Assembly (NCBI RefSeq): GCF_001854605.1
Contig: NZ_MKJU01000006.1
Location: 62,001-126,000, forward strand
DNA from: Pseudoalteromonas amylolytica
GTDB lineage: Bacteria; Pseudomonadota; Gammaproteobacteria; Enterobacterales; Alteromonadaceae
Length of the DNA stretch: 64,000 nt
Direction of reading: 5' to 3'
Shown here: positions 21,024 through 29,968 of the stretch, piece after piece
How the letters are laid out: each line of letters starts with the position of its first letter
How positions within the stretch are numbered: position 1 is the stretch's first letter
Program-made: the position numbers and the translations under genes
Notes under the pieces: model-generated
Databases searched by the model: none
Seen by the model: the letters and a program-made list of their open reading frames with translations, nothing else
Told to the model about the DNA's origin: nothing

Positions 21024-21162
21024 GTAAAGCGTATGTCGCTGTTACCAAAGGAGCATAAGCAACAGCAGAGCAAGGTAGATTGCACACTAAAAGGTTGTAT
21101 CAATCGATTCATCATAACAATAACAGCGCAACAGGAAATAGTAGGGTATTCAGGGTGATAAA

Positions 21163-24100
21163 ATGCAAGTTGTACATCTAGTTAAAGAGCTCAATAAACA
21201 TGGTATTTTTCCATATGTTGAGCATGGAAAACTAAAGACAAAATCAAAAAGTACGCAAATATCTCAAGATTTAATCGCCAAGATCAAGCATCACAAGGAT
21301 GACTTGATCTCTTTTCTATCTGATACTCGACATGCCAATGCGACAGCTAGTACGAATACCATCGTCAAGTTGGAGCCAGGTCAAGAAACGCGTCTGTCTT
21401 ACTCTCAACAGCGATTATGGTTTATCGATCAATTAGAGCAAACCAGCAGTCAATATAATATGACGCGCGCGATTTACCTGCGCGGTACACTTAATCGTCA
21501 AGCTTTGCAGGACGCTTTAAATGAGGTGGTTTCGCGTCACGAGGTGCTGCGCACGGTCTATTTTGATGATGGCGGTGAACCACGTCAACGAGTAACGCCA
21601 ATTCAGCCCTTGAGCATCATCAATGTAGATTTAAGTGCATTGGATGATGCAGCACAAGCAAGTCAGTTACAGCAAGTGATGGAACATGAGTTCTCAAAGC
21701 CGTTTGATTTATCATCCGATGTAATGCTGCGATTGACGTTAGTACAGTTGGCCAATGACTACTGTGCACTGTTATTTAACGTGCACCACATAGCATCAGA
21801 TGGTTGGTCTATGGGCATTCTAACACGTGAGTTTGTAGAGCTTTATCATGCGTATGTGAACGATCAACCCTCTCCATTACCGCCGTTACCAGTGCAATAC
21901 AGCGATTATACCCATTGGCAGCGTTCGCAAGTTCAGCAGCAACGTTTGCAAACCCAATTAGATTATTGGCTGCAGCAGCTTAGCGATATACCAACCACAC
22001 ACGGTTTGCCGTTGGATAAGCCGCGCCCTGCTCAACAAGAGTTTGCAGGGCAAGGTTATACACAGTTCATTGACCAGCCTTTGTATCAAAAGTTATTAAA
22101 GGTGTGTCAGCAGTTCGATGTCACTTTGTTTATGCTGTTACAAAGTAGCTTTGCATTGCTACTAGGCCGCTGGAGTTCTGATTCTAAAGTGGTGATGGGG
22201 TGCCCGATTGCAGGGCGCACACAGCGGGAAATTGAACCGTTAATTGGTTTTTTCGTCAATACCTTAGTGTTTAAAACAGACCTTGATGAGAATGTGACAT
22301 TTGCCCAGCTATTGGCGCAAAGTAAAAATACTGCGCTAGAGGCGTTTACTCACCAAGAGACGCCTTTTGATATGTTGGTCGAGCAGCTGCAGCCTAAACG
22401 TAGCATGAGTCACTCCCCAATCTTTCAGGTGATGTTTGCATTGCAAAACAATGACTATGGAGAACTGACGTTACCGGGCATTGAGGTCAGCGGCATTGCA
22501 GGTGAGGTTAAGCACACTCGCTTTGATTTGGAGTTGTTCGCTGGAGAGTTAGGAGAGCAGTTCGTGATGCAGTGGAACTTCGCCACCAGCATCTTCGAGT
22601 TAAAAACTATTCAAGCATTGGCACAAAGTTTTACGGTACTGTTAGAAGGCATCGTTGCAGCGCCACACACGCCTATCTTTGAACTGCCCATTACTTCATC
22701 AGCAGATAAAACCACGTTGCAGCAGTGGCGAGCACACAACCAAGTGCCGTACAGCGAATTTACCCAAGGTGTACATCATTTAATTGCTCAGCATGTTCAG
22801 CAAAGTGCTGATGACATTGCACTTACTGATGAAGTCATTGAACTTAGCTATGCTCAGTTAGACAGCTACGCAAATCAATTTGCCCACGCGTTGCTAGCAC
22901 AAGGGTTGCAACCGGGTGACTATGTGGGGATCTCACAAAAGCGCTCGGCAGCGATGATAATCAGCGTACTGGCGGTGCTCAAAGCGGGTGGTGCCTACGT
23001 GGCGCTGGATCCGAACTACCCTCAAGAACGTTTAAATTACATCAGCAAAGACAGCGGCATCAAATTACTCATTTGCGACGATTTGCCACGTTGGCAAGCG
23101 TTGTCAACACAAGTCACTGTATTGGATGTGAATAATGAAAACTATCAAGGATATCCGTGCACCCAGCCTGATGTTGATATTAATGGTCAAAGCCCTGCGT
23201 ATGTGATTTATACCTCAGGTTCGACAGGGCAGCCCAAAGGCACCGTACTGTCGCATCAAGTGCTTGAAAATTTGATGCGTTCACAGTTTGCTCGTTACGA
23301 AAACGTCGCACAAAAACTGCCAACCCTACAATACTCCACGCTGAATTTTGACATGGCGATTTACGAGATCATGACTGCACTTTGTAGCGGCAGCAAACTG
23401 GTGATTGTCGATGAACCAACGCGTCAGTCGTTACCGGAGCTGCTAGAGGTGATTGTGCGCCAGCAGATAGGTTGCCTATATTTACCAACCGCGATGTTGG
23501 TCAGCTTTTGTGAATATGTGACGGATCAGGCACTTCATCTTCCATCTTTGAAGGTACTGCAAGTGGCGGGTGAAGCACTCAAAATTTATCCTCAAATCAG
23601 AGCTTTCTTTGGTCAACACCGCCACTGTCAGCTACTCAATCTATATGGTCCATCGGAAACACATGTGGTGACGGATTATCAACTCAAAGGTGACGCTAAG
23701 GCTTGGCCGTTGTATCCATCAATCGGTAAGCCGATCCACAATGCCAACGCTTACATCATGGATAGTAATTTGTCTGAAGTACCGATTGGCTGTATTGGTG
23801 AATTGTATATCAGCGGTCCATGTTTAGCCGACAAATATATCAATCGTGACGAGCTGACCGCTGAGCGGTTCATTGCTCATCCTGAAGATTCACAGCAAAG
23901 GATGTATCGCACGGGGGATTTGGTACGGTATGTAGATAATGGCAATATCGCGTACTTAGGTCGTGCCGACGAGCAGGTCAAAATCAGGGGGTTTCGTGTC
24001 GAGCCTCAGGAAATTGAACAGCAATTATTACAAACTAATTTGTTAAAAGCAGCGGTGGTGACAACCGTTGAATTGGCAAACGAGTTACATATAGTGGCGT

Positions 24101-27100
24101 ATGTCACCGTGTTGGATGCGACTACCGATGCGGCTATGATCAAAGCTAAGCTTAAGGCCTGCTTGCCAGAGTATTTAGTGCCGTCTCACATTCAGGTGAT
24201 GGATAAGTTTGCACTCACTGCCAATGGCAAAGTGGATAAGCGAGCATTGCCTGCGCCGAGTTTAGGTGATGTTATTGCACTTGAGTATGTGGCTGCGAAT
24301 ACGCCTAGCGAGCAACTTATCCAACGCTTATGGTGTGAACTACTTGACTTAAGTGAACAGCAAGTCAGTTGCGCAGTGAGCTTTTTCGATCTCGGTGGAC
24401 ATTCCTTGTTGGCCATGCGTTTGAGTAACGCAATCCGCAGGGAGCTGGATGTTGAAGTGCCAGTACGTGTGTTGTTTGTCCATGAAACTATTAAGGCCAT
24501 CGCCAAGTATATTGATGAACTGGATACACATGGCAGCCTAACCATGATTAAGCCAGTAGATCGTGATCAATCCTTGCCACTGTCATTTTCACAGCAGCGT
24601 CTTTGGTTTGTCGATCAGCTGAACGGCAGCAGTACGCAATACAATTTGCCGCTTGCTTTGGAGCTAAAAGGTGAGTTGGATATCACCGCTCTACAGCAGA
24701 GCTTTACTGCGTTGGTTGCCCGCCATGAAGTGCTCAGAACGACCTTTGAGATGCACGATGGAGAAGCTGTTCAGTGCATTAATGAGCCACAAGCGGTGAC
24801 GATTGCGCAGCATGATTTATCGAACATTCCAGAGTCAGAACAGCATGATGCGGTATTTGCTGTGTTGCACAAGCAAATCGCATTAGATTTTGATTTAGCC
24901 CAGTCTTTGATGATCCGTGTTGATTTGATCCAGCTGAGCGAACAGCACCATGTATTGTTAGTGGTGATGCATCACATTGCATCCGATGGTTGGTCATTGG
25001 GGCTAGTTGCAGATGAAATCTCCACTTTCTACCAACAATGGCGACAACAAGGTCACTGTGCAGTGACACCGCTTGCTTTGCAGTATGCAGATTATGCCGC
25101 TTGGCAGCGCCAGCACATGTCCGAAGGCGTCATTGCTGCGCAGCTGGATTACTGGCAAGAACAGTTGGCCGATATTCCACAAGTACACAGCTTACCCCTT
25201 GATAAGCCAAGGCCCGTTAAGCCTAGCTATTGCGGTGACAGTGTGAGTATTGAATATGACCTAGAGCTTAGTTCTGCAATCGGTGAGTTAGCACAGCAAC
25301 ACAACGTGACGTTATTCATGCTGTTACAAAGCGTGTATGCACTGGTGGTCAGTCGTTGGAGCAACGAGGCAGATATTGTAATTGGTAGCCCGATTGCCGG
25401 ACGCCATCATCATGAAGTGGAAGACTTGCTAGGATTCTTTGTTAACACTTTGATGTTTAGACATAAAATTGATGGTCAGAGCCGTTTTAGTGACGTGCTA
25501 CAACAAGCCCGTTCGACCACATTAAATGCTTTTGCACATCAAGATGTACCATTTGAAATGTTGGTTGAACAATTACAACCAGAGCGGAGTATCAGCCATG
25601 CGCCGCTATGCCAATTAATGTTTTTGATGCAAAACAATCGTCAAGTAAATTGGCAGCTTGAAGGTTTAACGGCACGGCCCATCGCAGGTCAAGCACAGAC
25701 CATTAAGCACGATTTGAGCTTATCAGTGATGGAAACCGATCACGGGCTGAGATTGAACTGGAGTTACGCAACGGACTTATTTAACCGCCAGAGCGTTGAG
25801 CGCTTGGCGCAAAGCTTTACAGCATTATTAACAGATGTCCTTGTAGCGCCACACAAGCCTGTAAATCAATTGAATATTTTGGGTCAGCAGGCACAGCAAC
25901 AACTCGTCGAGTGGAACAATACGACGCAAGACTATGCCCTAGATATGACACTCAACAGCATGGTTGCTCGCACAGCAAAACGGGTACCCAATGCCATCGC
26001 CCTGCAACAAGGTGCATTGCAACTAAGCTATCAGCAACTCGATCAGATAACAGATCGCATTGCATGTTATCTCCAGCATCAAGGTATTGGCCGAGGGGAT
26101 CATGTTGGGGTTTATACGCCAAGGCATCCATTTTTTATCGTTGGTTTACTTGGGGCGCTCAAAGCCGGAGCGGCTTATGTGCCCATAGAGATCAGCAGCA
26201 CAGCTGAACGAATTTCGACTATCCATGATGATGCGCAGCTGAAATGTATTTTGACCATGGACGCTTTAAGTGGGAATTGTCCGCAAGCACACAACCTTTT
26301 GCTGTTGCTGGATGACTGTATGCACGAAACTTGGCTTGCAACCTTCACGGACTATCAAAGTGTCTCGAGTGAGAGCAAAGACATAGCCTATGTTTGCTAC
26401 ACCTCAGGGTCAACCGGCAAGCCAAAAGGGGTAGAAGTCAGTCATCGAGGTGTGGTGGATTACTGCCAAAATGCGATGCACAGCTATTACAGTGAAGCGG
26501 CCAATCTCAGTGGTGCGATGGTGATCACATCATTGGCGTTCGATATCACGGTACCTGCATTGTATTTACCGCTACTCAATGGTCATTGTGTTGATTTTTG
26601 TCCCGAGCAGGATGCTTTGGAGGAATTTGCCAAAATGATGGTGCAGCGTCAGTCAAATGCCTTGATCCGCATGACACCAATGCATGGCGAAGCGCTACTG
26701 AGCTTATTACCAGATGATTTTGTTTGTATGGCATCACATTGCTTTGTTATCGGGGGAGAAGCCTTCCCAATCTCATTGGCACGGCGTTTGGCACGCGTTT
26801 TTCCAAGTGCGAAAATCTACAACCATTATGGCCCCACTGAAACCGTGGTGGGATGTTCCATGTATGATGTTTCTGCCAATTTAGCGAAATTAAACAATGC
26901 CTTACCCATTGGTAAAGCAATGAGTAATACCGAGCTGTATGTACTTGATAGCAACCAAGCGATGACCCCAGCAGGCGTTGTGGGTGAGTTGTATATTGGC
27001 GGTGAAGGGGTTGCTAAAGGCTACCTCAATAACCCAGAGCTGACCGCTGAAAAGTTTGTAGAGCTGAATATCCCAAGTGCGAAATATAATCGTTTTTATC

Positions 27101-28551
27101 GTACGGGTGATCTCGTTAAATATGATCAACAAGGCAACCTTTGGTTTGTTGGCCGTGCCGATAATCAAATTAAGTTGCGAGGTTATCGTATCGAGTTGGG
27201 TGAAATCGAAAAGCACATTGCGCGCATACCTGGCGTGGCCAAAGCGGTCGTGGTGGCACATGCTGAGGAGATGGATAAACAGCTTATTGCCTTTATCAAA
27301 CCTACCGATGCTGAGCTTGATGAAGTCTTAGTTGCTCGTATTCGAGAACAGCTAAGTGCAACGCTACCAAGCTATATGATACCGGAGCACTTCATCAATT
27401 TAACTGAGGTGCCGTTGTCAGCAAATGGCAAGATCAATCAAAAAGCGTTGTTGGCACAAGTACAGGTTGCGCCACGAGAAGTAATTGCTCCACATACTGA
27501 AGTACAGCAGCAACTACAGACCTTGTGGGCAAAAGTGCTCAACAAGTCGCCAAGCATACTCAGCATAGATGCTAACTTCTTCAGTAGCGGCGGCCATTCT
27601 TTGCTTGTGATTAAGTTATTTAGCGAAGTGCGTAAGCTATTCGGTAATGTACTGAGTGTTCATCAACTCTATCAGTACCCAACGATTGCCAAGCAAGCGG
27701 ATTACCTCACCCGAGCAAAACAGCTTTATACCAATGAGCAACTGGTCAAACTCAAAGAGGGTGCACAAGGAAAAATATTTATCGTTCACCCAATTGGTGG
27801 AGATGTGGCTTGTTATGGACAATTTGTACAGCACTTAGCATTAGATTTTGACATCTACGCAGTGCAGCATCCGGGCTATGTGGGTCAGATTGACGACCAA
27901 TTTGAGTCATTACAGGCACTCGCACAGAGCTATCTAGCACAAATCAAGCAAGTACAAGATACAGGCCCTTATTACTTGTTGGGCTGGTCATTTGGCGGAC
28001 TTGTTGCACTGACGATGGCACAGCAGCTTGAATCACAGGCAGAGCAGGTCAGTTATGTCGGTTTGATTGATTCGGTGGTGAAGCATAACGAAGCTGGGTG
28101 GCAGGATTTCTTGCACGCCTATCAAAGCGCAGGGTATAGCGAACATACGCCCAGTCAATATTTACAATATTTGCAAGCACAGCCCGCGCTATGTGATCGA
28201 TTTGATAAAGCATATCAGGTGCAGTGGCTTGCTAAACAGTTCTCAACGGATAGCGAATGCTCTGTTGAGCGCGTGCGTGAAGTGGTGCTGCGTAACTTGG
28301 CTTCATCGCAATGTGAGTTAGCAAGTCAAGCGGTGACACAGCTGCATTACTACGGCGCTACACAAACCAAAGCGACATTCCCAGCTAATAACGCGGTATT
28401 TACGGCGCTCAGTGAGCAAAATATACGTGACTACAGCGTTGATGGTGATCATTTCAGCATCATGCAAACGCCCCAATTAACACCACTTGTGGCACAAATC
28501 GCTACTGATGTAGCGCAAATAAATAACAAGCCAGTTAAGAAGGCACAATAA
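21163..28551 (+). CDS. Terminal nonribosomal peptide synthetase with thioesterase
   Basis: A 2462-aa NRPS that ends the assembly line. Domains: TubC-type docking domain (1-52); C (about 72-500, HHIASDG at 208); A (about 537-1025, TSGSTGQPKG at 684); T (Ser1081 in GGHSLL); C (HHIASDG at 1270); A (about 1597-2090, TSGSTGKPKG at 1747); T (Ser2146); type I thioesterase TE (about 2200-2455) with Ser2276 in GWSFGG, Asp2303 and His2430. Pocket residues read by eye: first A DMYYQALVV, which matches no code I recognise; second A DIPRVGHVG, nearly identical to the third A domain of the preceding protein and Asx-like. Both C domains look like LCL types and no E domain is present, so both residues should stay L. 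The TE should release or cyclise the product; an upstream Thr-like hydroxyl is one possible nucleophile. The stop is one base from the next gene's ATG, indicating translational coupling. Confidence 0.93.
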   Translation: MQVVHLVKELNKHGIFPYVEHGKLKTKSKSTQISQDLIAKIKHHKDDLISFLSDTRHANATASTNTIVKLEPGQETRLSYSQQRLWFIDQLEQTSSQYNMTRAIYLRGTLNRQALQDALNEVVSRHEVLRTVYFDDGGEPRQRVTPIQPLSIINVDLSALDDAAQASQLQQVMEHEFSKPFDLSSDVMLRLTLVQLANDYCALLFNVHHIASDGWSMGILTREFVELYHAYVNDQPSPLPPLPVQYSDYTHWQRSQVQQQRLQTQLDYWLQQLSDIPTTHGLPLDKPRPAQQEFAGQGYTQFIDQPLYQKLLKVCQQFDVTLFMLLQSSFALLLGRWSSDSKVVMGCPIAGRTQREIEPLIGFFVNTLVFKTDLDENVTFAQLLAQSKNTALEAFTHQETPFDMLVEQLQPKRSMSHSPIFQVMFALQNNDYGELTLPGIEVSGIAGEVKHTRFDLELFAGELGEQFVMQWNFATSIFELKTIQALAQSFTVLLEGIVAAPHTPIFELPITSSADKTTLQQWRAHNQVPYSEFTQGVHHLIAQHVQQSADDIALTDEVIELSYAQLDSYANQFAHALLAQGLQPGDYVGISQKRSAAMIISVLAVLKAGGAYVALDPNYPQERLNYISKDSGIKLLICDDLPRWQALSTQVTVLDVNNENYQGYPCTQPDVDINGQSPAYVIYTSGSTGQPKGTVLSHQVLENLMRSQFARYENVAQKLPTLQYSTLNFDMAIYEIMTALCSGSKLVIVDEPTRQSLPELLEVIVRQQIGCLYLPTAMLVSFCEYVTDQALHLPSLKVLQVAGEALKIYPQIRAFFGQHRHCQLLNLYGPSETHVVTDYQLKGDAKAWPLYPSIGKPIHNANAYIMDSNLSEVPIGCIGELYISGPCLADKYINRDELTAERFIAHPEDSQQRMYRTGDLVRYVDNGNIAYLGRADEQVKIRGFRVEPQEIEQQLLQTNLLKAAVVTTVELANELHIVAYVTVLDATTDAAMIKAKLKACLPEYLVPSHIQVMDKFALTANGKVDKRALPAPSLGDVIALEYVAANTPSEQLIQRLWCELLDLSEQQVSCAVSFFDLGGHSLLAMRLSNAIRRELDVEVPVRVLFVHETIKAIAKYIDELDTHGSLTMIKPVDRDQSLPLSFSQQRLWFVDQLNGSSTQYNLPLALELKGELDITALQQSFTALVARHEVLRTTFEMHDGEAVQCINEPQAVTIAQHDLSNIPESEQHDAVFAVLHKQIALDFDLAQSLMIRVDLIQLSEQHHVLLVVMHHIASDGWSLGLVADEISTFYQQWRQQGHCAVTPLALQYADYAAWQRQHMSEGVIAAQLDYWQEQLADIPQVHSLPLDKPRPVKPSYCGDSVSIEYDLELSSAIGELAQQHNVTLFMLLQSVYALVVSRWSNEADIVIGSPIAGRHHHEVEDLLGFFVNTLMFRHKIDGQSRFSDVLQQARSTTLNAFAHQDVPFEMLVEQLQPERSISHAPLCQLMFLMQNNRQVNWQLEGLTARPIAGQAQTIKHDLSLSVMETDHGLRLNWSYATDLFNRQSVERLAQSFTALLTDVLVAPHKPVNQLNILGQQAQQQLVEWNNTTQDYALDMTLNSMVARTAKRVPNAIALQQGALQLSYQQLDQITDRIACYLQHQGIGRGDHVGVYTPRHPFFIVGLLGALKAGAAYVPIEISSTAERISTIHDDAQLKCILTMDALSGNCPQAHNLLLLLDDCMHETWLATFTDYQSVSSESKDIAYVCYTSGSTGKPKGVEVSHRGVVDYCQNAMHSYYSEAANLSGAMVITSLAFDITVPALYLPLLNGHCVDFCPEQDALEEFAKMMVQRQSNALIRMTPMHGEALLSLLPDDFVCMASHCFVIGGEAFPISLARRLARVFPSAKIYNHYGPTETVVGCSMYDVSANLAKLNNALPIGKAMSNTELYVLDSNQAMTPAGVVGELYIGGEGVAKGYLNNPELTAEKFVELNIPSAKYNRFYRTGDLVKYDQQGNLWFVGRADNQIKLRGYRIELGEIEKHIARIPGVAKAVVVAHAEEMDKQLIAFIKPTDAELDEVLVARIREQLSATLPSYMIPEHFINLTEVPLSANGKINQKALLAQVQVAPREVIAPHTEVQQQLQTLWAKVLNKSPSILSIDANFFSSGGHSLLVIKLFSEVRKLFGNVLSVHQLYQYPTIAKQADYLTRAKQLYTNEQLVKLKEGAQGKIFIVHPIGGDVACYGQFVQHLALDFDIYAVQHPGYVGQIDDQFESLQALAQSYLAQIKQVQDTGPYYLLGWSFGGLVALTMAQQLESQAEQVSYVGLIDSVVKHNEAGWQDFLHAYQSAGYSEHTPSQYLQYLQAQPALCDRFDKAYQVQWLAKQFSTDSECSVERVREVVLRNLASSQCELASQAVTQLHYYGATQTKATFPANNAVFTALSEQNIRDYSVDGDHFSIMQTPQLTPLVAQIATDVAQINNKPVKKAQ

Positions 28552-28552
28552 A

Positions 28553-29926
28553 ATGGAAATAAAACAAACAGCAACCCAAGCGGAGTTGCTAGATGCGCAA
28601 CCCACGAACGAATCCGTAGATGAGCTAAAACAGTGTCCTGATTTTTTACGGATCTGGAAAGGCCAAGCGATTTCCGTCTTTGGTAGTCAGATGGTGGCTT
28701 TTGCTTTTAGTATTTGGGTGTATCAACAAACTCAATCACTACTGCAATTTGGCGGCATTATCGTGGCACAGCTTTTACCCACGCTTTTTTTAGCCCCCGT
28801 AGCAGGCGTGCTATGTGACCGCTTTTCGCGACGTAACATTATGATGGGGTGTCAATTTGCACTGACACTCGCCTCAGCAGTGCTTTGTGTGCTGGCGTTT
28901 AGGGATGAATTAAATGTGACGGCTATCATGATGATGTCGCCGATCATTTCATCATTTGGCTCGGTACATCAGATTGCTTACACCGCCTCTATTTCTCAGC
29001 TAGTGCCGAAAAACTTGTACGGCAAAGCAAACGGATATGTACAGTCGAGTATTCACTTTAGCGCCGTCATTATTCCTTTGATAGCGGTAGGGCTGTTAGA
29101 AACGATAGGTATTGCGCTGATAATTTTGGCAAGCATCGCAACTTACCTGTTCTCAACGCTGACCTTGGTATTTTCACGCTTACCTTATCGAGGAGAAAGT
29201 ACACAAGCATCCACATCAGAAAAAGCGGCCATCTTTAACCTGCGTTCGGAAGTATTAGGCGTACTGTTTAAGGATAAGAACGTCTTGATCCTCATAACAT
29301 TTTTATCACTAATTTCATTTTTAAATGGTGTAGTAATGGTGCTGTTCAGACCGATGATTTTAACCACTATGTCATCCATAGCTCTGGGTTGGATAGTCAC
29401 CTTAGCCGGATTTGCAGGTTTAATGGGGGCGCTAATAGCTGGAAAGCTTGCAGCGCGTGAGAATCGCATTCAAGTGCTGTTTGTGGCCACGCTTACCTCC
29501 GGTATCACTATGGTGTTGTGCGGCGCACTCACCAACGCGTGGGGTATCGCTATTTTAGTGTTTATTTACTCTTTGTTTGCACCTATTGGTACGGTGGTTG
29601 CGCAAACCATTTTGCAAACCATCACCGCACCAGAGGTACAGGGACGAGTATTTGCCGCGCGAGCCTTCTTTGCTACGGTGGCCATGTTGTTTGCCGTCAC
29701 TTTAGCCCCCGTAGGCGCTGAGCTGTTTTTAGAGCCGAGCATGATGCCTGGGGGGATGCTCGCCAATTTATTAGGTGGGGTGATTGGCACGGGACCTGGG
29801 CGAGGAATGGGTCTGGTCTTTGTGTTATGTGGATTAGCCATGTTCTCCATTATTGCGATCTTAAGTGCGATGGGCGCCTTTAGAAGGTTGCAGTCGCAAA
29901 TGAGCCAACATTTTGAAAACAAATAA
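28553..29926 (+). CDS. MFS exporter (EntS/Mef-type)
   Basis: A 457-aa major facilitator protein with about ten to twelve hydrophobic segments. It has a cytoplasmic N-terminus of about 35 residues, then FLRIWKGQAISVFGSQM, and the MFS loop CDRFSRRNIM between the second and third helices. The sequence type is that of the drug/siderophore exporters such as EntS and macrolide pumps. Its ATG lies one base after the NRPS stop, so it is co-translated with the assembly line. The likely role is export of the finished peptide or of a precursor to the periplasm, and self-protection. Substrate is inferred from context only. The C-terminal part is glycine-rich (GGVIGTGPGRGMG). Confidence 0.85.
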   Translation: MEIKQTATQAELLDAQPTNESVDELKQCPDFLRIWKGQAISVFGSQMVAFAFSIWVYQQTQSLLQFGGIIVAQLLPTLFLAPVAGVLCDRFSRRNIMMGCQFALTLASAVLCVLAFRDELNVTAIMMMSPIISSFGSVHQIAYTASISQLVPKNLYGKANGYVQSSIHFSAVIIPLIAVGLLETIGIALIILASIATYLFSTLTLVFSRLPYRGESTQASTSEKAAIFNLRSEVLGVLFKDKNVLILITFLSLISFLNGVVMVLFRPMILTTMSSIALGWIVTLAGFAGLMGALIAGKLAARENRIQVLFVATLTSGITMVLCGALTNAWGIAILVFIYSLFAPIGTVVAQTILQTITAPEVQGRVFAARAFFATVAMLFAVTLAPVGAELFLEPSMMPGGMLANLLGGVIGTGPGRGMGLVFVLCGLAMFSIIAILSAMGAFRRLQSQMSQHFENK

Positions 29927-29968
29927 CAAAAAGCAATTACGAATAATTGAGAATTAAGGAGTTATTAC

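Larger units (their letters stand above)
20633..21162 (+). promoter_or_regulatory. 529-nt structured intergenic leader between two NRPS genes
   Basis: The only gap over 300 bases in the window. Its first half carries three stem-loops: ACCGGC/GCCGGT at 20684-20701; AAAGGAACA/TGTTCCTTT at 20711-20761 with a 33-nt loop; and an intrinsic-terminator-like hairpin ending in a T-run at 20788-20808. The second half holds a short ORF of 10 codons with a good Shine-Dalgarno (GGAG at 20980-20983, ATG at 20991), enclosed by the inverted repeat TACCTAGTA (20941-20949) / TACTAGGTA (21018-21026). No convincing sigma-70 promoter pair was found by eye, though this terminator implies that the last NRPS gene needs read-through or its own promoter. 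Both translation and RNA structure could set its expression. Confidence 0.5.

Noticed and set aside
24192..24545. 117-aa ORF on the - strand within the terminal NRPS
   Set aside because: Antisense to intact A/T domain coding sequence; explained by codon bias of the real gene.
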